Assembly: GCF_024227715.1 (NCBI RefSeq)
Contig: NZ_CP100448.1
Span: 1,302,001 to 1,366,000, forward strand
Reading direction: 5' to 3'
Source: Halomarina litorea
GTDB lineage: Archaea; Halobacteriota; Halobacteria; Halobacteriales; Haloarculaceae
DNA length: 64,000 nucleotides
Below, one piece after another: positions 53,540-60,624 of this stretch (its first letter is position 1; every line of letters starts with the position of its first letter). The notes under the pieces were generated by a model that saw only the letters and a program-made list of their open reading frames with translations, did not search any database and was not told the origin of the DNA. A program made the translations under genes and the position numbers.

Positions 53540-53546
53540 ATATAAC
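53540..53546 (-). promoter_or_regulatory. TATA element for the oxidase-halocyanin operon
   Basis: On the minus strand GGTTATATCAGC ends about 28 bases before ATG 53511, with GC-rich sequence just upstream as expected for a BRE. This fits a nearly leaderless transcript covering both copper proteins. Confidence 0.5.
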
Positions 53547-53748
53547 CGGGGAAACCGATTCTCACTCCCTTGGAATCGGCACAATGCGAGGTCCGGGCAC
53601 GCTCCGGGCCCTCGTCGACACCAATCGGGTCGAGGTGTTCCGCTGTCTTCGTCACACGAACACCCGACAGAACCCTCGAAGACTCGCGGTGCGGAACGGA
53701 CTCCTGATTGGAGACGGACTGCGAACGAGTCTCGGGCCCGACAGGGAA

Positions 53749-54024
53749 CTACTCGACGTACAGCGAGTAGACGATGACGCCGAAGCCGGCTGTCGTGAGT
53801 GCGCTCTCGATGACGAGGACGACGTCGGTGTTCATGCCGAAGGCCTGATGGGCGGCGCCTGCGAGCAGTGCCCCGAAGGTGACGATAGCGAATCCGAGTG
53901 CGAGAGCGCCAAGCGCCTGTGCGTTCGTGCGTCGATAGGCCCGATAGGCGAAGAACGTGATGAGGCCACCGAGACCCAGCGTAATCGTCTTCAGCGCGAC
54001 GAGGACCGTTGTGACGTGCGTCAT
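53749..54024 (-). CDS. Small three-helix membrane protein
   Basis: A 91-residue integral membrane protein (MTHVTTVLVALKTITLGLGG onward) with three hydrophobic segments at about residues 5-27, 37-58 and 67-88. It resembles a haloarchaeal family commonly encoded next to winged-helix regulators. Its ATG overlaps the regulator's stop by four bases (ATGA), so the two are coupled and may form a membrane-sensor and repressor pair. Confidence 0.7.
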   Translation of the reverse strand: MTHVTTVLVALKTITLGLGGLITFFAYRAYRRTNAQALGALALGFAIVTFGALLAGAAHQAFGMNTDVVLVIESALTTAGFGVIVYSLYVE

Positions 54025-54419
54025 GTTTCCTTTCGAACCTCCGACCAGAGCGACGCGAGGCGCTCGTCGGCGCCCCGTGGCGGGCGCTCGACGGACACCT
54101 CGAACTCGCGATGCTCGTCGAGGGCGACGGCGACCCGCTCGAAATCCACCCGGTAGTGGCTCGTGTGATGACCGTCGCGACGAATTTCCGTCCGGGTCGT
54201 CAACAGCGACGCCTCCTCGAGGCGGTCGAGCTTCCTGTAGGTCGTCGATAGAGGGACGCCCGCACGCTCCGACAGGTCGCTCGCGGTCGCGGTTCCCTCG
54301 AGGTGTTTGACGAGATCTCGACACACCGGATCGTCGAGTGCGTCGAGGACGTCCTGGAGAGCCGGCGTGTCCGTTCGGGGCCACGCGTTCGCCATATCGA
54401 GGAGTTCGCAGCGTGGCAT
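54021..54419 (-). CDS. ArsR-like winged-helix regulator
   Basis: A 132-residue DNA-binding protein. The winged helix is seen in VLDALDDPVCRDLVKHLEG, TASDLSERAGVPLSTTYRKL and DRLEEASLL with a wing TTRTEIRRDGHHTSHYRVD. No metal-binding cysteine motif of true ArsR sensors is visible. The start at ATG 54419 is tentative; in-frame starts exist at 54458 and 54395. Coupled to the membrane protein downstream. It could regulate the adjacent copper or DoxX genes. Confidence 0.8.
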   Translation of the reverse strand: MPRCELLDMANAWPRTDTPALQDVLDALDDPVCRDLVKHLEGTATASDLSERAGVPLSTTYRKLDRLEEASLLTTRTEIRRDGHHTSHYRVDFERVAVALDEHREFEVSVERPPRGADERLASLWSEVRKET

Positions 54420-54517
54420 ATCAGTGTAGGGGTTCCGTTCGGAGTTGAGAGGGTGCATTCACCGGACAGCGAGAACAGAAACGCGACGGGGAGAAGCCGG
54501 TGAGATCAGTCGGCCAC

Positions 54518-55075
54518 TCAGCCGAGGACGTAGCTGAGGGCGGGGTACTTCTCGACGAGGGGTTGCCCGCCGAGTTCGTATCGTTCGACGATGGTGTCGA
54601 GGCCGAGGATGCGGCCCGCACCGAAGGCGGCGACGGCGAGGAACACCAGCATGTACATGAAGTCCGAGTTGATGAAGCCGTGGGCCATGTCCCAGTTGCC
54701 GAAGTAGAACAACAGCATCATACTGGCGCCGAAGAACGCCGCGAGGCGGGTCATGAGGCCGACCATGATGCCGAGGCCGATGGCGACTTCACCGTAGGGG
54801 ACGGCGACGTTGACGATGTCGACGAACCACGGTGTCGAGCCCATCCACGCGAACAGCCCGGCGAGGGGGTTGCCGTTGGTCGCGGCGACGTTGTTCAGGT
54901 ACCCACCAGCGGCGAAGCCGTTGAGGACCTTGTCCACGCCGGAGTAGAGGAACGCGAACCCGATGGTCAGGCGGAGCGCGAGGACGAACCAGGCGCTGAG
55001 GCTGTGCGCGCGGCCGGTGACGGTGATGCCACCGAGGCGGCTTTCGAACGTGTTGGCAGTCGGGTTGGGGGTCAT
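54518..55075 (-). CDS. DoxX-family membrane protein
   Basis: A 185-residue protein with four membrane segments, starting WFVLALRLTIGFAFLYSGVDK. The DoxX pattern continues with PYGEVAIGLGIMVGLMTRLAAFFGA and MLLFYFGNWD. DoxX/DoxD proteins act in thiosulfate:quinone oxidation or in sulfur-related membrane redox reactions in some archaea and bacteria. The neighbouring rhodanese and copper oxidase make a redox role attractive but unproven. ATG 55075 lies about 40 bases after a TATA box. Confidence 0.85.
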   Translation of the reverse strand: MTPNPTANTFESRLGGITVTGRAHSLSAWFVLALRLTIGFAFLYSGVDKVLNGFAAGGYLNNVAATNGNPLAGLFAWMGSTPWFVDIVNVAVPYGEVAIGLGIMVGLMTRLAAFFGASMMLLFYFGNWDMAHGFINSDFMYMLVFLAVAAFGAGRILGLDTIVERYELGGQPLVEKYPALSYVLG

Positions 55076-55113
55076 TGTCTTCACCTTACGGTTGAACGAA
55101 CGACTGACAGGAG

Positions 55114-55122
55114 TATATAAAT
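55114..55122 (-). promoter_or_regulatory. TATA element for DoxX
   Basis: Minus-strand ATTTATATA at 39-47 bases before ATG 55075; the match to the archaeal TATA consensus is strong and the predicted leader is about 15 bases. Confidence 0.5.
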
Positions 55123-55370
55123 GGAGGCTGGTTCTCACCGCCCGAGAACCGAGAGACGCGACCGACCCACCTCCAGAATCACGGCAAGGCGGACTACGCG
55201 TCAGGACGGACTATTGGGCGGTCGCTGTGTGTGTCGGTTCGTGGTCCGACCACGGACGAAGTGTCGATGATCGTACAACCGGGCGGTGGACGCCCTCGCC
55301 GCCGAGGCGGTGTTCTGACGTCGACTACAGCGAGGAGGTCGCGTCCTCGACCGGCCTGTCGGGCCCCCTG

Positions 55371-55772
55371 CTACGCGTCGAACCCGCCCGCGACGCTGGC
55401 GACGTTGTGCAGGCCCATCTCCTGTGCGCACTGTACCGCGAGCGCAGAGCGTCCGCTGACCGCACAGCGGAAGACGAGTCCGGACCCGTCCCCGAGTTCC
55501 TCGACGAAGGAAGGGCTCTCGGGGTCGGGGTGGAACTCCAGCATCCCGCGCGAGGCGTGGACCACCGGACGCGATATCTGTCCGTTCTTCCGGAGCTCCG
55601 GAGCGTCGAGCACGTCGACGAACACCGCGTCGCCCTTCTCGTACCGCTCGACGGCCTCCTCGATGGGATACGTGTGAATCGCCTCGTTCGCCTCCGCGAG
55701 TATCTGCTCGTAGCCCTTCGTAATCGCGCCGCTGTCGGCGGGTTCGATGGACTGTGACACGACAATCGCCAC
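55371..55772 (-). CDS. Rhodanese-like sulfurtransferase
   Basis: A 133-residue single rhodanese domain. The active-site loop is FRCAVSGRSAL with Cys103, and the family strands AVFVDVLDAPEL and HASRGMLEFHPD are present. It could carry persulfide sulfur. It begins with GTG (MAIVVSQSIEPADSG); an ATG two bases upstream is out of frame. It lies upstream of doxX in the same direction with a 295-base interval, too far to be sure of cotranscription. Confidence 0.82.
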   Translation of the reverse strand: MAIVVSQSIEPADSGAITKGYEQILAEANEAIHTYPIEEAVERYEKGDAVFVDVLDAPELRKNGQISRPVVHASRGMLEFHPDPESPSFVEELGDGSGLVFRCAVSGRSALAVQCAQEMGLHNVASVAGGFDA

Positions 55773-56021
55773 ATATCAGAGTGACAGAACATAACGGTTG
55801 TTGACGACCGGCGGGACAGTCTGCGTCGCCGGGGAGTGGAACGAAGTGGAGCGCAGTCCAGTGTCCGTCTGAGCGATCGCGGGGAATCGGCGGCTTTTCG
55901 CGGGGGCTGCGCCTCCGGCGGCGAACCCAACGGAGATATTTTCGGCCTCGATTGGAGTGAGCCAGCTGTTAGACACGTGTCGCGTGTGTATCAACGAGTT
56001 CAGGTCCGGTTATCCCGAAAA

Positions 56022-56030
56022 CATATATTA
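56022..56030 (+). promoter_or_regulatory. TATA element
   Basis: CATATATTA begins 30 bases before ATG 56052 in an AT-rich patch, giving a leaderless or near-leaderless start for the lipoprotein gene. This AT-rich change marks the left edge of the accessory island. Confidence 0.5.
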
Positions 56031-56051
56031 ATCAGAATTTGAATTATTGTT

Positions 56052-56603
56052 ATGCCTCGCCCTTGGTCCCGGCGTTCGGTCCTCTGCTCGATAGGTACTG
56101 GAATCACGCTCTTGAGTGGCTGTACCTCCGTCGGGTTTGAGCAATCCACAGACCAAACGGCCACGCCAGTATCGGCAGAGGAAATTGAGAGCTTCGAGTG
56201 TCCTCCATCCGGGGATGGGGACGCTACTGTGTGTTCGCAGACGGTTGAGACCGATACAGCCTCGGTGTACCTCCTCCCATCGCCGACAGTCGGTGACGCG
56301 CCCGACTCGCTCGAACTGACCCTCACAAACGAGTCAGAAGCCGACCTCACATTCAACCCGTACTCGTGGTCGGTGTGGAAAAAGAGTGCATCCGGCTGGT
56401 CCGAGATTGAACAGGAGAGTTCTGGTGGCGGGAAGCTGACGGTCGCACCCGGTGACTCGGAGACGTGGACCGCCAAAACGGTCGTCGGATACATCAACGA
56501 GTCGGCCACGCTCAACTCAGGAGCGTACTCAGCGGCAATCAACGTCCCAAACCCGGACGGAGACGACTGGATAACGTGCCTCGCCGTCTTCGGGATTCGA
56601 TGA
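56052..56603 (+). CDS. Lipoprotein with beta-sandwich domain
   Basis: A 183-residue exported protein: signal RRSVLCSIGTGITLL and lipobox SGC with Cys24. The mature part is beta-rich with the order LELTLTNESEADLTFNP, SWSVWKKSASGWSE, LTVAPGDSETWTA and GAYSAAINV, like an immunoglobulin-type domain seen in many haloarchaeal envelope lipoproteins. Codon use is less G/C-ended than in neighbours to the left, in keeping with transfer into the island. Function unknown. Confidence 0.7.
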   Translation: MPRPWSRRSVLCSIGTGITLLSGCTSVGFEQSTDQTATPVSAEEIESFECPPSGDGDATVCSQTVETDTASVYLLPSPTVGDAPDSLELTLTNESEADLTFNPYSWSVWKKSASGWSEIEQESSGGGKLTVAPGDSETWTAKTVVGYINESATLNSGAYSAAINVPNPDGDDWITCLAVFGIR

Positions 56604-56650
56604 CGGCGGGGACGCAACGGTAGTCCATCACCAATCGATAGACGTACGCT

Positions 56651-56697
56651 CTCAGTCTATCGCTCGGCGCGTGCCACGAGTCTTACAGGTATCAGAA
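56651..56697 (-). repeat. Island 3' repeat, copy A
   Basis: About 45 bases read on the minus strand as CTGATACC then ACTCGTGGCACGCGCCGAGC. It begins at the stop codon of the small membrane gene ending at 56692. It is similar to copies at 57070-57113 and 57437-57482. Confidence 0.6.
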
Positions 56698-56979
56698 TAA
56701 TCGATTGCACTCAGAAGCGTGACGGTTCGAGTTCGTCCAGTATCGCGGTTGCAACATCGGAGGCGACCGGTAGAGAGCGGTCACACCAGTAGCCACTAAC
56801 GCCTTCCCTGCCTGTCGCATCGGACGCTCTCCGAAGACCGTGAGAACGACACCAATACCGAAAAATAGTAGTGCGACGATTCCTGTTCCGACAGAGAGGC
56901 TTGACCCTGCAGTCCAGATACCCAGTCCGAGAAGCAACCCGGTGAGAGCGGGCTGCTGCCGAAACGACTCGATATTCAT
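56692..56979 (-). CDS. Small membrane protein with frameshifted C-terminus
   Basis: From ATG 56979 the protein has two membrane segments (residues 11-30 and 33-52) and the loop FGERPMRQAGKALVATGVTA. After that the frame gives an atypical tail (SPPMLQPRYWTNS). The neighbouring frame instead reads VASDVATAILDELEPSRF and a stop at about 56711, which looks like the genuine haloarchaeal C-terminus. One missing base near 56772 would join them. A TATA box 22-29 bases upstream supports expression. Decay or sequencing error are both possible. Confidence 0.55.
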   Translation of the reverse strand: MNIESFRQQPALTGLLLGLGIWTAGSSLSVGTGIVALLFFGIGVVLTVFGERPMRQAGKALVATGVTALYRSPPMLQPRYWTNSNRHASECNRLF

Positions 56980-57000
56980 CAGTGAATAATAGATTGCAGA

Positions 57001-57008
57001 TATAATAA
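57001..57008 (-). promoter_or_regulatory. TATA element
   Basis: Minus-strand TTATTATA (57001-57008), 22-29 bases from ATG 56979, giving a leaderless start for the small membrane protein. Confidence 0.55.
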
Positions 57009-57069
57009 GTCAATCGAAGAACAGTAGTGGACAGAATACCTCGGCTACAGTCAGCTCACGGTGCAAAAC

Positions 57070-57113
57070 AGACCCTCTGTATCGTTCGACCCGTGCCGCG
57101 AGTGTATCAGCTG
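57070..57113 (-). repeat. Island 3' repeat, copy B
   Basis: Minus strand CTGATACACTCGCGGCACGG then GTCGAACGATACAGAGG. The TGA inside CTGATAC is the stop codon of the gene ending at 57107, so copies A and B stand in the same place relative to their genes. Confidence 0.6.
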
Positions 57114-57367
57114 GTGAATTCGAATGGAGCCCTCGACCACTTCGAATAGTACCAGAGCGCAATCCAGATACTGCCGATTCCGAGGAAGGCTCCGACCACA
57201 GCCCATCCCAGCCATGGGGGAACGGGTTCTGGACCGACCACTGAACTGCTCTCACCCACGAACACGCCCGGACTCCACGGAGGTGGATGGCCACTGACGA
57301 CCAGTGCGAGACTCCCGACGACGGCGATGAGGACATTGAGCAGCCCCCGACGAAGACGGTCGTCCAT
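57107..57367 (-). CDS. Small membrane protein
   Basis: An 86-residue protein (MDDRLRRGLLNVLIAVVGSL) with two membrane segments (about 8-25 and 51-72) separated by a Pro/Ser-rich loop (GHPPPWSPGVF). The C-terminus is basic-aromatic (YYSKWSRAPFEFTS). A TATA box is 158 bases upstream, so there is a long leader that includes one copy of the island repeat and a short ORF starting at 57479. Function unknown. Confidence 0.5.
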   Translation of the reverse strand: MDDRLRRGLLNVLIAVVGSLALVVSGHPPPWSPGVFVGESSSVVGPEPVPPWLGWAVVGAFLGIGSIWIALWYYSKWSRAPFEFTS

Positions 57368-57436
57368 ACGGTGAATCGGAAAGTATCTGACAAACCGATT
57401 GTGGGTGACTGTCAAGAAGGGCTGAGACACCCACGC

Positions 57437-57482
57437 TCTGCGTGTAGCGTTCGACGCGTACCGCAAGTGCAACAGCCATTGA
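57437..57482 (-). repeat. Island 3' repeat, copy C
   Basis: Minus strand CTGTTGCACTTGCGGTACGC then GTCGAACGCTACACGCAGAG. No gene ends here; the copy lies in the leader of the gene starting at 57367 and may mark the end of a lost gene unit. A short frame (MAVALAVRVERYTQSV) passes through it. Confidence 0.55.
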
Positions 57483-57524
57483 GCAGAAAACTACTTATTC
57501 TCTGAATGACCTTATCCCACACTT

Positions 57525-57530
57525 ATATAA
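57525..57530 (-). promoter_or_regulatory. TATA element
   Basis: Minus-strand TTATATAAG, a perfect TATA-like word in a locally AT-rich region between the convergent-free ends of the deacetylase gene and the small membrane genes. Transcription would begin near 57500. Confidence 0.45.
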
Positions 57531-57553
57531 TACTTCGCGTGGCTCTCAGCCTC

Positions 57554-58858
57554 TCAGGGAGTGCCCGATAGAACCTCCGACCAATACCGCGTCGGGGTCG
57601 TCACATTGAGCTCTAGTTCCTCGATGAGGTCAAGCAACTCGACGAATTTGGGCGTCGAGATACGGTCGTCTTTCGGATTGCCGACCGTGTGGACCGTGAG
57701 GATAACCAACTGATTGTATGTGGCTGCGCGTCGAATCTGTGCTTTCGCTTGTTCGGACCTATCGACATTGACTCGCTCCATCGTTAGTGGATCACGGGGC
57801 GGGGTCCCACTCAAGAGACCTTCACCGACATAGTTGGTCGCGTGGTAGTCGGCGATAATCGACAGCGTCTGCTTGTTGGCGATGCCGAACGGTGTTACAA
57901 TGTGGTTTGCGCCCTCGGTGAAGCCATTGGCGACAAGCCATGACTTCGTCCGCCGGATGAGTCGTCGCTGCTCGTCGGGCGAATACGCTGGGAGTGGCTT
58001 CTCGACTTGCGGGTGAGCAACGGCGTCCCAGCCAGCTGTGGTCCACTCATCGAGTTGTTCACGAGTAATTTGACTCGGCGCATTCAACAGCCAGGGGATG
58101 ACCGCAATCGCCCCAGGCATGTTGCGCTTACCCATCTCCTCGTAGGCGTTCTCGATAGAGGCACGGCCGTCGTCGAAGATAATCATCGCACTCCCCGTGC
58201 GGTAATTCGGCGTACTCCAGATGTCGTCGAGCACCACTGGTTCAACCTGTGGCGTCTCGTTGGTCGCGTCGGTAGAGATCTCGAGTTGCACCCGCTCTAT
58301 CTGCTGGAGATTCGGGTCACCAACTTCACCAGTTGGTCCCCACTCCATCGCTCGCCAGAACTCGGTGAGGTGTCCGTCGGTGTACTGTGAGATGATGACC
58401 TGATTGTCTCTGTCCGGCGCTAGTAAGCGGACGCGGACGACTGGTGTGTTCTGCGTGGTGTGGCGGAACCACATCGAGAGGTTCTGCTGAGTGATGTCGA
58501 GTGGCTCGTCGAACGCTCGTTCGATAAGAACTGCCGGGTCGTCCTCCGTCGTGAGGCGAATGGCTGGTCCTTGCCCATGTGTCTCATCGGTCTCGGGAGT
58601 GAGTGCACCTGCCAGCACCTTCCACTGGTCAGGATTTGCGAAGTCGTCGACGAGCGTTCCGCTCTTCGCGACGAGCTCGCGACTCTGCTGTTGTAAGACC
58701 GGATTGAGCTGGTAATCTGCCTCGGAGTTATCTATCGCGTCATAGGCGGCTTGGTAGATGTCAGGGCCGACCGCTTCGGCCCCCCACCACGACCCAAGGC
58801 TCGCGGTGATAGTTCCGCCCATCGTGAGCAACGCCTTTCGGCGCGGTATATCAGTCAC
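57554..58858 (-). CDS. Exported polysaccharide deacetylase (NodB-fold) with N-terminal beta domain
   Basis: A 434-residue protein with a Tat-like start (PRRKALLTMGG). Residues about 65-215 look like a carbohydrate-binding beta-sandwich (DDFANPDQWKVLAGALTPE). Residues about 225-430 are a NodB-type barrel with the catalytic/metal Asp pair in MIIFDDGRAS, one His in DAVAHPQ and a later TPFG strand. The second metal His of the usual HxxxH is not evident. It should remove N-acetyl groups from an extracellular polymer. Its start lies within the end of the glycosyltransferase gene (GTG 58858, or GTG 58867), so they are coupled, as in pga/ica-type operons. Confidence 0.78.
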   Translation of the reverse strand: MTDIPRRKALLTMGGTITASLGSWWGAEAVGPDIYQAAYDAIDNSEADYQLNPVLQQQSRELVAKSGTLVDDFANPDQWKVLAGALTPETDETHGQGPAIRLTTEDDPAVLIERAFDEPLDITQQNLSMWFRHTTQNTPVVRVRLLAPDRDNQVIISQYTDGHLTEFWRAMEWGPTGEVGDPNLQQIERVQLEISTDATNETPQVEPVVLDDIWSTPNYRTGSAMIIFDDGRASIENAYEEMGKRNMPGAIAVIPWLLNAPSQITREQLDEWTTAGWDAVAHPQVEKPLPAYSPDEQRRLIRRTKSWLVANGFTEGANHIVTPFGIANKQTLSIIADYHATNYVGEGLLSGTPPRDPLTMERVNVDRSEQAKAQIRRAATYNQLVILTVHTVGNPKDDRISTPKFVELLDLIEELELNVTTPTRYWSEVLSGTP

Positions 58859-60347
58859 CGCGACCACCTGTCTGCTCGGTCTGTGCGGTGGGCTGGCGTT
58901 GGCGCTGTCGGTCGGCCGTTGTCCACGACAGGTCGCTCAGTGTGGCCACCTCGAACATCGCTTTGAGGGTGACGATGTCGATGAAGTACTTGAAGAACGT
59001 CGCATATATTGGCACGAAGCCGATGAGGAGCAAGGTTTCATCGTCGAGAAGTAGCACGAACAGGATAGCGAACGTCTGCAGCAACAGGAAGGAGACGATG
59101 AGTGCGACTAAAAACACGTACGCTTCGATGAGATAGAGGTGGACGAGGACGCCCAGTGCGACGAGACTCGGGAATGGCAACAACAGCCGTGAGAACATCA
59201 TGTACGGGTAGACGATGCTCGTGAAGTTGTCTATCTGCGGGGCGAACAGCACATCGCGGTGTTTGAGAAGCGTCTGGACGGTTCCGCGCCGCCAGCGAAG
59301 CCGTTGCTTGTAGAGGCTCCGAAGTGTATCCGGTGCTTCCGTGTAGACGGTCGCATTGGACGCTCGGACCTGCCAGCCGTGGCGGAGAATCTGTACGGTG
59401 ATTTCGAAGTCTTCCGTGAGCGTATCACCGGCGTATCCACCAGCCTCTTCGAGTGCCGTGCGGCGGAAGCCACCGAGACACCCGGGGACAACATTGACTG
59501 CGCCCCAGATATCGAACGCTCGACGGAACGAATTGATACCGAAGACGTACTCCAGCGACTGGAGTTTTTCGAGGAATGACTCGCGAGTCAGCAATCGGAC
59601 GGTGCCGGCGACAGCACCAACGTCAGGGCTCTCGACGAGCTTTGCGACCATTTTCCCGATGGCATCCTCTGCAACCAGTGAGTCCGCATCGACAGTCAGG
59701 ATGAGTTCTGCTGTTGTGTGTTCCAGCCCGTAATTCAGTGCCGAGAACTTCCCACCGTTCTCTTTCTGAAGGATGCGCATGCGGTCGCTGTCGATGGCCA
59801 GTGCTTCCTCGTACGTTCCATCAGTACTCCCATCGTCGATGACAACGATTTCGACCTCGCCAGGATACGTTGTCTTGGCGAGACTCTCGACACAGCGACC
59901 GATATACTGCTCTTCGTTGTACGCGGGGACGAGCACCGCCACGGGCGGTGCTGGGTCGGGGAGTGCACTCGAATCGTCGTGTGATTCGGCGGCATGGAGC
60001 CACGCCAGTGGTAGGACGAACCACACGTCGAAGAAGACGAACGTGAGTGCGTACGCAAGAACGTAGCTCACGGGGTTTCGAATCCCACTGACGGCATAGA
60101 GGTACATGAATAGCAGAATGCCTGCGATGAACAACACCCCCCAGACAGGGATTGGTGTCGTCGCCCTAGGCCAGCGCTCTTGAATCGTCGCTGTACCCAC
60201 TTGATAGATGAATCCCAGGACTGCGACGGCGGCACAGACGATGACGACTTGCCAATCAAGAACATACAGCAAGAGCGTCAGCGAGAAAATAGTTGCAATT
60301 GATACAGCAATAAGCTGTCTTCGGTCAGTAGCGTTTTCTCTTCTCAT
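58851..60347 (-). CDS. Processive family-2 glycosyltransferase (polysaccharide synthase)
   Basis: A 498-residue membrane synthase that polymerises a beta-linked polysaccharide from UDP-sugar. About four N-terminal and four or five C-terminal membrane helices flank a cytoplasmic GT-A domain. Catalytic motifs are DDGSTDGT (171-178), DADS (220-223), TEDFE (311-315, catalytic base) and QRLRWRRG (348-355). This set is that of NodC, IcaA/PgaC, hyaluronan and cellulose synthases. With the deacetylase, a partly de-N-acetylated GlcNAc polymer is the simplest idea. ATG 60347 is preferred to a TTG upstream. Confidence 0.87.
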   Translation of the reverse strand: MRRENATDRRQLIAVSIATIFSLTLLLYVLDWQVVIVCAAVAVLGFIYQVGTATIQERWPRATTPIPVWGVLFIAGILLFMYLYAVSGIRNPVSYVLAYALTFVFFDVWFVLPLAWLHAAESHDDSSALPDPAPPVAVLVPAYNEEQYIGRCVESLAKTTYPGEVEIVVIDDGSTDGTYEEALAIDSDRMRILQKENGGKFSALNYGLEHTTAELILTVDADSLVAEDAIGKMVAKLVESPDVGAVAGTVRLLTRESFLEKLQSLEYVFGINSFRRAFDIWGAVNVVPGCLGGFRRTALEEAGGYAGDTLTEDFEITVQILRHGWQVRASNATVYTEAPDTLRSLYKQRLRWRRGTVQTLLKHRDVLFAPQIDNFTSIVYPYMMFSRLLLPFPSLVALGVLVHLYLIEAYVFLVALIVSFLLLQTFAILFVLLLDDETLLLIGFVPIYATFFKYFIDIVTLKAMFEVATLSDLSWTTADRQRQRQPTAQTEQTGGRGD

Positions 60348-60624
60348 TTGGTTGACAGCCAATCCGAACCCCGCCAAATATGTCAATATATCTTAATATA
60401 CCGTGATAGAGCGGGTGACTATTTTCGTCGAATCTTCGCGGGCTCATGGGGTTTCCACTAAGGGATTATCTGGAATTGACAGTTGAATGAGCAACCGAAC
60501 CGATATATACGCGCCAGCAACCACTTCGTATATATGTACAACTGATAAAATCTAATTTCTGAATATCGAGAATCCGTGTTGCCAGTTCCGGCAGAAAGCG
60601 TTCGCTGCCGCACAGTCTACCGAC

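Noticed and set aside
57010-57393. 127-codon minus frame (MSDTFRFTVWTTVFVG)
   Set aside because: Out-of-frame overlap of the 86-residue membrane protein; it lacks a membrane or domain pattern and runs through repeat copy B.
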